From: Clostridiales bacterium
Lineage (GTDB): Bacteria; Bacillota; Clostridia; Lachnospirales; JAITVM01
Reading direction: 5' to 3'
DNA: 7,978 nucleotides
Assembly (NCBI GenBank): GCA_031285815.1
Contig: JAITVM010000311.1
Coordinates: 1-7,978 of the forward strand
The notes below the pieces were generated by a model. The model worked only from the letters and a program-made list of their open reading frames with translations, did not search any database and had not been told where the DNA came from. This document shows, in pieces, positions 1 to 5,328 of the stretch; position 1 is the stretch's first letter, and each line of letters begins with the position of its first letter. A program made the position numbers and the translations under genes.

Positions 1-286
1 CTCAAAAGGTTTTCATGGAAATATAGTTTCGCAGGTTAAAGCGCTGGGGAAAAATTATGATGCGGTTTATGCCTGTGGCCCTAAATTAATGCTAAAAGCT
101 ATATCTGAATTAGCCGAAAGCACCGGGGCATTATGCCAGGTTTCGTGCGAGGCGCGTATGGCCTGCGGCTTTGGGGTATGTGTCGGGTGCGTAGTAAAGA
201 TAAAATCTAATGGTGGCTTTGCCTATAAAAAAGTATGTAAGGATGGGCCGGTTTTTAATGGCTGGGAGGTGGAATGGGATGAATAA
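1..286 (+). CDS. pyrK: Dihydroorotate dehydrogenase B, electron-transfer subunit (C-terminal part; 5' end outside window)
   Basis: The reading frame is open from base 2 and encodes the last 94 residues of PyrK, the FAD/2Fe-2S subunit that passes electrons from the PyrD FMN to NAD+ in the cytoplasm. Seen in the sequence: a YACGPKLML segment (residues 23-31 of the fragment) typical of the end of the ferredoxin-reductase-like nucleotide-binding domain, then a cysteine cluster CEARMACGFGVCVGC, and VCKDGPVF near the end. By comparison with the family, the 2Fe-2S ligands should be the cysteines at fragment positions 55, 60, 63 and 79, so the cluster looks intact. An internal ATG at 89 is not the start, because conserved sequence precedes it. 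The TAA stop (284-286) overlaps the pyrD start by 8 nt. Identification is secure; only the missing N-terminal part is unknown. Confidence 0.95.
   Translation, partial: SKGFHGNIVSQVKALGKNYDAVYACGPKLMLKAISELAESTGALCQVSCEARMACGFGVCVGCVVKIKSNGGFAYKKVCKDGPVFNGWEVEWDE
264..272 (+). promoter_or_regulatory. Ribosome binding site that fixes the pyrD start
   Basis: A strong Shine-Dalgarno sequence, GGGAGGTGG, lies inside the end of pyrK. Its GGAGGT core ends 8 nt before the ATG at 279, and 17 nt before the next in-frame ATG at 288. This supports 279 as the pyrD start. It argues against the further-upstream in-frame ATG at 210, which would add 23 residues unlike any PyrD N-terminus and overlap pyrK extensively. 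Confidence 0.8.
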
Positions 287-1184
287 TATGAAAATAAATT
301 TCTGTGGCATAAATTTTAAAAACCCAATAATAACGGCGGCAGGTACATTTGGAAGCGGTAAAGAATTTGATAGCTTGATAGATTTGAATAAACTTGGCGG
401 GATAACGGTCAAAGGCGTCTCTTCAAAAGCATGGGGCGGGAACCCGGTGCCAAGGGTTGCGGAAACATATGGCGGCATGCTTAACAGCGTGGGTTTACAA
501 AACCCGGGTGTTGATGCTTTTATTTCTGAGGATGCCCCATTTTTGAAAAAATATAATGTAGTAAAAATTGTTAATGTGTGTGGGCATTCAATAGAAGAAT
601 ATGTTGAGGTGATACAAAAGCTAAACCATACAGAGGTAGATATGTATGAGCTTAATATATCATGCCCAAATGTTTCTGAAGGCGGGATTGCGTTTGGCAC
701 AGATACAAAATTAGTTGGTAATGTAGTATCTGCCGCCAAAAAAGCTGCACAAAAACCGTTAATAGTTAAATTAAGCCCCAATGTTACGGATATTTCTGAG
801 ATTGCAAAAGCGGCTGAAGGTGCCGGTGCTGATGCTTTGTCCTTAATAAACACTGTCCTGGGGATGAAGATAGACATAAAAACAAGGAAGCCTGTTTTAG
901 CCAATAAAACCGGAGGCCTGTCCGGCCCATGTATAAAACCAATTGCGGTACGTATGGTATACGAAGCTTCAAAAGCTGTTAAAGTACCAGTAATCGGCAT
1001 GGGCGGCGTTTTAAATTTTGAAGATGCGGTTGAATTTATGATGGCTGGGGCAAGTTTGGTTGCTGTTGGGACTGCAAGCTTTATTAACCCGCTTTCTATT
1101 GTTAATATAATCGATGGGGTTAACGGGTATTTGTATGAGAACAAGATTAATGATATTAAAAATATTATAGGGGTGGCTGAATAA
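279..1184 (+). CDS. pyrD: Dihydroorotate dehydrogenase B, catalytic subunit (class 1B, NAD-linked)
   Basis: This 301-residue FMN enzyme oxidises dihydroorotate to orotate, the fourth step of UMP synthesis, in complex with PyrK in the cytoplasm. Its length is normal for class 1B (about 300-310). Seen in the sequence: an N-terminal NPIITAAGTFGSG segment (15-27), lysine 46 in TVKGVS, the catalytic loop NISCPN (126-131) with cysteine 129 as the base (class 1 families 1A and 1B use Cys; class 2 uses Ser), VKLSPN (163-168), and the phosphate/FMN loops GGLSGP (212-217), GMGG (240-243) and VGTA (263-266). All key residues are present. The adjacent pyrK confirms the 1B type. The start at 279 is chosen for its good ribosome binding site and overlaps pyrK by 8 nt, which suggests translational coupling. 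pyrE starts 1 nt after the stop. Confidence 0.97.
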   Translation: MNNMKINFCGINFKNPIITAAGTFGSGKEFDSLIDLNKLGGITVKGVSSKAWGGNPVPRVAETYGGMLNSVGLQNPGVDAFISEDAPFLKKYNVVKIVNVCGHSIEEYVEVIQKLNHTEVDMYELNISCPNVSEGGIAFGTDTKLVGNVVSAAKKAAQKPLIVKLSPNVTDISEIAKAAEGAGADALSLINTVLGMKIDIKTRKPVLANKTGGLSGPCIKPIAVRMVYEASKAVKVPVIGMGGVLNFEDAVEFMMAGASLVAVGTASFINPLSIVNIIDGVNGYLYENKINDIKNIIGVAE

Positions 1185-1185
1185 A

Positions 1186-1764
1186 ATGGTAGATGTAGAA
1201 AAAATTTTATCAGATACGGGGGCCTTACAAACCGGGCATTTTATTTTAACATCCGGAAAGCATTCGGGGCATTATATGCAATGCGCAAAAATAACCCAAT
1301 ACCCTGATTATACCGGGCAGCTTTGCGGTATGCTTGCGGATGGTTTTAAAGGCGTTAGTGTAGACGCCGTAATCGGCCCGGCTACCGGCGGTATTATAGT
1401 TGCATATGAACTGGCAAGGCAGCTTAATGTTAAAAGTTTGTTTGCTGAACGTGAGAATGGTGAGATGGTACTCCGCAGGGGTTTTGGTATTAATAAGGGC
1501 AGCAAGGTTATAGTGGCTGAAGATGTTATAACTACCGGCGGGTCGGTGAAAGAAGTTATCGGGCTGGTAAGCGGTATGGGGGCCGAGGTGGTAGGTGTCG
1601 CTGTTTTTGTAGATAGGTCTATGGGTAAAGCGGATTTTGGGGTTAAACTGGTTTCCTGTTACAAAATTGATGTTTTAGCATATGAGCCTGAAAATTGCCC
1701 GTTATGTAAAGAGGGCAGCTTGCCGGCGGGCAAACCGGGGAGCAGGGGGTTACAAAAAAATTAA
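1186..1764 (+). CDS. pyrE: Orotate phosphoribosyltransferase
   Basis: This 192-residue enzyme joins orotate to PRPP to give OMP, using the product of the PyrD/PyrK complex directly. Seen in the sequence: the N-terminal substrate region with TSGKHSGHYMQC (22-33), IGPATGGI (63-70), FAERENG (86-92) followed by the RRGF catalytic loop region (97-100), and the PRPP-binding signature VIVAEDVITTGGS (108-120) with its acidic pair and TTGGS phosphate loop. The C-terminus carries CPLC (171-174) and a KPGSR segment, which I associate with the PyrE subgroup common in clostridia and thermophiles. The start follows the pyrD stop by 1 nt and is preceded by GGGGTGG at 1170-1176. A strong terminator follows 5 nt after the stop, so this is the last gene of the pyr operon. 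Confidence 0.96.
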   Translation: MVDVEKILSDTGALQTGHFILTSGKHSGHYMQCAKITQYPDYTGQLCGMLADGFKGVSVDAVIGPATGGIIVAYELARQLNVKSLFAERENGEMVLRRGFGINKGSKVIVAEDVITTGGSVKEVIGLVSGMGAEVVGVAVFVDRSMGKADFGVKLVSCYKIDVLAYEPENCPLCKEGSLPAGKPGSRGLQKN

Positions 1765-1769
1765 AACTA

Positions 1770-1810
1770 CCATACAAAAAACCCCGGCTATGCCGGGGTT
1801 TTTTGTATGG
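1770..1810. terminator. Bidirectional rho-independent terminator between the convergent operons
   Basis: A perfect inverted repeat with a 19-bp stem (1770-1788 with 1792-1810) around the 3-nt loop TAT. The core is a GC-rich stem (CCCCGGC/GCCGGGG) flanked by A6 on the left and T6 on the right, so either strand gives a GC hairpin followed by a U-run. It lies 5 nt after the pyrE stop. On the other strand it closes the retron transcript, next to the proposed a2 segment of the retron RNA (two bases shared). It probably stops both operons and prevents read-through collision. Confidence 0.88.
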
Positions 1811-2003
1811 TTTCTTGCTACAAGGCCTGTTATCTGGTTGTGACACTTCAGCGGGCCTCGACTACTGTTACACAACCGAAGGATAGGTTTTTAGTGTACA
1901 CAGTAGTCGAAAGCGCCCGCGAATTGCGCGCAACCTGGTGGGGCAAAAAATAATAATAAATTCCAGCCACGGCGCAACACCGCAGCAAAAATGCCAAGAA
2001 ACC
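1809..2003 (-). ncRNA. Candidate retron msr-msd RNA, located 3' of the reverse transcriptase
   Basis: This is the only long non-coding stretch in the window, 195 nt on the RT strand, starting 56 nt after the RT stop. Seen in the sequence, in RT orientation: GGTTTCTTG (2003-1995) is exactly complementary to CAAGAAACC (1817-1809), giving a 9-bp closing pair like retron a1/a2. Next comes a 7-bp hairpin (1986-1966) with two G-U wobbles and a 7-nt loop, then a T-rich single-stranded stretch (1960-1945), then a long hairpin (1920-1851), and a tail of about 33 nt before a2. Known retron RNAs have the order a1, branching G, msr stem-loop(s), long msd stem, a2, and are commonly 150-250 nt. Inference: this is the primer-template RNA of the adjacent RT. 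The branching guanosine is not clearly identifiable; the GG at 1995-1994, at the a1 edge, is one possibility. The usual position is 5' of the RT, so the call rests on structure only. An upstream RNA outside the window is the main alternative. Confidence 0.55.
1851..1920 (-). repeat. Long inverted repeat, probable msd stem-loop
   Basis: About 25 base pairs fold in four blocks: 1915-1920 with 1851-1856 (6 bp, GCGGGC/GCCCGC), 1900-1909 with 1859-1868 (10 bp perfect), 1894-1898 with 1869-1873 (5 bp, after one bulged base at 1899), and 1886-1889 with 1874-1877 (4 bp). The apical loop is 8 nt (1878-1885). Small asymmetric internal loops separate the blocks. It is not a terminator, since no U-run follows it on either strand. 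In a retron this would be the template region that is copied into hairpin RT-DNA. Confidence 0.8.
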
Positions 2004-2059
2004 TAAAATACTTTAACAGTATTATGTGGCTATATTTTATCATAAGCCGGGCAAAAAAA

Positions 2060-3523
2060 TCAAGCCTTTTTATTTTTTTCTATTAAACCCCTGGCTTCAT
2101 CAATAATTTTCCTATACCTAATATTGTTTACGGAATTTAGCCAAGATGCCATTCCGGAAATTTGGTTTATGGTATGGCCTGGAACCTTGCCGGGCAATTT
2201 ATTGGCATTATAAATAGCGGCCCTTAATTTTTTAACCCATATTTTTGGTACGCCTAATTCATTATTATTTATTGTTACGCCTGTGACACATTGCCTATTA
2301 TTAGGTTTTAAATAGCGGGTTTTTTCGGTATTTATTTTAAACCCTTCGTCTGAAACTATGCACTTGGCTTCGAAAATAATTTTTTGGGTATCCAAGGCGC
2401 CATTATTAAAGCTAAAGCTCATATCGTCAGCATACCTTGAGTATGAAAAATTATATTTTTTTGAGAGGCAATTCATTTTCTTATCAAGGCCCCTGCATAA
2501 AATATTAGTAATCATTGGGCTTGATGGGGCACCTTGCGGCAGGACCCTGGCGCTGGTTTTAATATACTTCGCCTGGCCGTTTATCTCTATGGGCATACGT
2601 TCACAATATGTGCAGACCATGGCCAATAAAGATGAAATATACCCGGAATACCCAAAGGACTTAAACATGCCCCTAACCCTTTCGAAAGTAATTGTGGGGA
2701 AAAAGTTTTCGAGGTCTATTTTAATAAGCAGCGCTGGTTTTTTTATATGGGCCTTTGCGCCGGTTACAACGGATTTTGTTTTCAAAAAACCGTGTGCATC
2801 ATTAGAAACCCTTACTTTTTCCAAGATGAGCTCAAGGATTTTCCGCTGGGCAAATTTTAAAATTGGTTTAGGCGCGGCGATATTCCTCTCGCCGCCATTT
2901 TTTTTCGGGATTGTATAGCGGGAATAATTATCTGTTGTTACAACATCCCGATGATAAGCCAGCAGCCTTAAATTTTTATATTCAATGCCAAGTGTTGAGG
3001 CAAGGCCCTGGCAGTCTTTAATCACCGGTAGGTTCAAAGAAATTAATTTTAATTCATCTGTAGCTTTGTCAGAAAGGCCGCTGGAATAACCTTTGCCAAT
3101 AAAAACTATTTCTTCAGATTTATGTTTTAACCAGGCTTCGGTTTTTTGCCCCTTATCAAGCGCTTTTTGTTTTTTGCGCTCTGCGCGCCTAGCAATGGAT
3201 TCCTTCATTATCTGCTTAGCAATATCTTTGCGGATTTTTTCGTAATCCCAGGTTTGGTTATATTGATTTTTTATTTTTCTGAGCTCGGCGCTAATTTTAT
3301 CCTTGTCTTTGTAAAGGCTTTCAAGCTGGGCCATTACCTGTTCGTGTTCTTTAAATAACCTTTCCCGCGCTATATAATCTTCTTCGCTTTCATTTTGCTG
3401 CCGCTCATATGGGGTAGGTAAATTTTCCGGCCAAAACCCATACTCTTGCATTTTTAAAAAGGTAAAATCTTTTTTTCCTAAGCTTTTAACAGAATCACGA
3501 TAATTTTGCCGTATATTATCCAT
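2060..3523 (-). CDS. Retron-type reverse transcriptase with a long N-terminal extension
   Basis: A 487-residue RNA-directed DNA polymerase. Seen in the sequence: fingers/palm motifs YTIPKKNGGERNIAAP (203-218), AHGF (243-246), motif A IDLENFFPTI (269-278, first catalytic Asp), LPQGAPSSP (328-336), the catalytic YADD (364-367), and CVTGV (412-416) containing the retron-associated VTG. The retron NAxxH motif appears as GAKAH (255-259), with Gly replacing Asn. Residues 1 to about 145 form an extension rich in charged residues, coiled-coil-like at about 45-125, with a basic patch RRAERKKQK (112-120). The overall length resembles the myxobacterial Mx162-type RTs as I remember them. No maturase or X domain is seen, so a group II intron RT is unlikely. 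The ATG overlaps the SWIM stop by one base (TAATG), with GGAGAT at 3533-3538 upstream, which suggests translational coupling. It should copy the msd RNA into DNA that stays bound to the RT and holds the partner proteins in check. Confidence 0.9.
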   Translation of the reverse strand: MDNIRQNYRDSVKSLGKKDFTFLKMQEYGFWPENLPTPYERQQNESEEDYIARERLFKEHEQVMAQLESLYKDKDKISAELRKIKNQYNQTWDYEKIRKDIAKQIMKESIARRAERKKQKALDKGQKTEAWLKHKSEEIVFIGKGYSSGLSDKATDELKLISLNLPVIKDCQGLASTLGIEYKNLRLLAYHRDVVTTDNYSRYTIPKKNGGERNIAAPKPILKFAQRKILELILEKVRVSNDAHGFLKTKSVVTGAKAHIKKPALLIKIDLENFFPTITFERVRGMFKSFGYSGYISSLLAMVCTYCERMPIEINGQAKYIKTSARVLPQGAPSSPMITNILCRGLDKKMNCLSKKYNFSYSRYADDMSFSFNNGALDTQKIIFEAKCIVSDEGFKINTEKTRYLKPNNRQCVTGVTINNNELGVPKIWVKKLRAAIYNANKLPGKVPGHTINQISGMASWLNSVNNIRYRKIIDEARGLIEKNKKA

Positions 3524-5328
3524 TAGAGCAACATCTCCATAACATCATTGATCTTATATTCACGGTTATGCTCCAGCCCCAACCTCGTAAATTTAGCTGA
3601 AACAGCGTACAGCGCCAGAATATGGGCGCAAGGGGCTGAAATATTTCTTGGCCCTTTATTAAATTCCCTGCAGGTGCATGTTAATTTTGCTATTTGGCCG
3701 TCTTCGTCTATCTGTAACCCTGTATCAGTAAAAGCATATTTTTCGTTATAGGTTTTGTCTTGCCGGTATTTATAATTATGGTAGCGTTCGTTTAATATTT
3801 TATATTTATTTTTAAATATAAAATGGCCGGAATCTGACAATTCTATTGAAAAATTTTCCATGTTCTCATCAATAAGGCTTTTTACCTGTAATTCAATATC
3901 AGATGACTTATATAATGCCTCAGGTATTGGTTCGGAAAAAAGTTTCCGGAACCGTATTTTATTATTTATTGGGTCAAAATACCCTTCGCCGCGTTTAAAG
4001 AGGCTGCCTATCCCGGATATTGCTTTGCTTTTAGGGGCGTCAATTTTTGTAAATAAATCTTCTTTATTTACAAAGCGTTCTGTTTTTAAAAGCTGATAGG
4101 CCTCATCATAATCACCTTCGCCAATAAACCCGCCCATTATATTAAATGCTGTGCCTTTTACCCAGTCGTTGGCTGACCAGGATGAGAAGCCTATTGTCAT
4201 TTTCATTTTGCCAAGGTCGGCAATTATAAATTGGGGCATGCCAAAGCCAAGCAATTTTATTTTAAATGATTTAGCTAAAGGGATGAGCTTTTCTGCCACA
4301 AGCCAGCGCCGCCGGCCCCATATCTTTTCTTCCCTGCTGTTTTCGCCTAGGTATTTGGATGTTAATGTTAAGCAAATGCCAAATGGCTCAAAGGTGATTT
4401 TTATTGGTTTATTTTTTTCTAATGACCATTTCATATAGCGCGGGCTTTCATTTTCTTTATGCCGCCTTAAAAATGAACAAATATCGTATAGGTCAACGGG
4501 GGCAAGCTCTATGTCCAGCCCGTCTAAATATGCGGCTGAAGAAACTTGGGTAAAGCCTTTTACCCATGATTCAGGCAAATCTATTTTTTTCTCAATATGT
4601 TGCGGCACGGTTCCGCTATCAGCTATAAAGCCATCTGGGTTTACCGACAGCTCAACGTTTGAGTATGTCCTAAAGCGCTCTAATGATTTGGCAAGCTTAG
4701 CAGAGAAATCAATATTAGTAGTGCCTAGCTTTGGCTCGCCAATCATTTCGAATTCATCCATTTCTATTGATAAACAGCCATATATAGACTCGTCAAGCGA
4801 GAATGCTTCAAAAGAGACTATGTCGGGGTGTACTGTAATAACCGGGTCTAAAACAAACCATAAATCCAAATCCCTATTTTTTAAAAAGGACCAGAATTTC
4901 CTCTCCAAATTATAATAATCTTTCCAGGCGTCATAAGAGTCGATTTGTTTTGACAACTTTCTTTTTGTTTCCAAAAGCCTATTTATTTCAGAATCCTTGT
5001 CAAATATTTTAGATGATAAAGTATCCATCTCGCCTTCCAGGCTTTTGCGTATGCCCGGCACATATTCTTTATGGGCATATACCCGCCGTTCAATTTCGCT
5101 ATCAAGCCATACAAAAAATTCTTCACGCGGCTTTACCTCTATTTCTGAGTTGGAAATAACAATTTCCCGGAGCATCAGCATGGCATCCCTAAAAATAAGC
5201 GGGTTTTTTAGCCTGCCGTGAAATGATACAACTTCGCTGCGGGATAAATCGGGGCTAAGGCCTAATGTTGTAGAGCCATCCTTCGGCAGCAATACAGATG
5301 GGCCATTATATTTGTAGTTGACTTTCAA
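3523..5328 (-). CDS. SWIM zinc-finger protein of a retron operon (type XIII-like accessory protein)
   Basis: A 601-residue, soluble-looking protein with no signal peptide or membrane segment. Seen in the sequence: a predicted coiled coil around 96-140, a mixed middle region (about 145-420), a GIGSLFKRGEGYFD segment (about 444-457) followed by RFRKLFSEPIP, resembling the region that precedes the zinc finger in many bacterial SWIM proteins, and a C-terminal SWIM finger. The finger has the pattern CxC-x13-CxH: Cys551, Cys553, Cys567 and His569. SWIM fingers bind nucleic acid or protein partners. From memory, retron type XIII systems pair a winged-helix/SWIM protein and an ARM protein with the RT; I cannot confirm the winged helix by eye. 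The start is TTG at 5328, directly after the ARM stop and 8 nt from AAGGAAG. The first internal ATG would lose about 49 residues. Function unknown; likely part of the effector or sensor complex. Confidence 0.8.
   Translation of the reverse strand: MKVNYKYNGPSVLLPKDGSTTLGLSPDLSRSEVVSFHGRLKNPLIFRDAMLMLREIVISNSEIEVKPREEFFVWLDSEIERRVYAHKEYVPGIRKSLEGEMDTLSSKIFDKDSEINRLLETKRKLSKQIDSYDAWKDYYNLERKFWSFLKNRDLDLWFVLDPVITVHPDIVSFEAFSLDESIYGCLSIEMDEFEMIGEPKLGTTNIDFSAKLAKSLERFRTYSNVELSVNPDGFIADSGTVPQHIEKKIDLPESWVKGFTQVSSAAYLDGLDIELAPVDLYDICSFLRRHKENESPRYMKWSLEKNKPIKITFEPFGICLTLTSKYLGENSREEKIWGRRRWLVAEKLIPLAKSFKIKLLGFGMPQFIIADLGKMKMTIGFSSWSANDWVKGTAFNIMGGFIGEGDYDEAYQLLKTERFVNKEDLFTKIDAPKSKAISGIGSLFKRGEGYFDPINNKIRFRKLFSEPIPEALYKSSDIELQVKSLIDENMENFSIELSDSGHFIFKNKYKILNERYHNYKYRQDKTYNEKYAFTDTGLQIDEDGQIAKLTCTCREFNKGPRNISAPCAHILALYAVSAKFTRLGLEHNREYKINDVMEMLL

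Noticed and set aside
210..278. Longer pyrD reading from the ATG at 210
   Set aside because: It overlaps pyrK by 77 bases and adds residues unlike PyrD N-termini; the strong ribosome binding site at 264-272 points to 279.
131..1144. Long - strand open frame opposite pyrD
   Set aside because: It is a mirror of the strongly identified pyrK/pyrD coding region, has a low-complexity translation and matches no known domain.
1770..1810. Perfect palindrome as a MITE end or recombination site
   Set aside because: The GC core flanked by A6 and T6 right after pyrE is fully explained as a bidirectional terminator; no second copy is present in the window.
2007..2023. Small hairpin AATACT/AGTATT with a 5-nt loop
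   Set aside because: Six AT-rich base pairs with no U-run; expected by chance in this composition and outside the a1/a2 pair.
2004..2067. Promoter for the candidate RNA between the RT stop and a1 (TATGAT at 2044-2039, - strand)
   Set aside because: No -35 element sits at a 16-18 nt spacing; the nearest TTGATT is only 13 nt away. Co-transcription with the operon is simpler.
2060..3523. RT as part of a group II intron, DGR or CRISPR-associated system
   Set aside because: No maturase or endonuclease domain, no template/variable repeat, no cas gene and no CRISPR repeats are visible; the VTG motif and the partner genes fit a retron.
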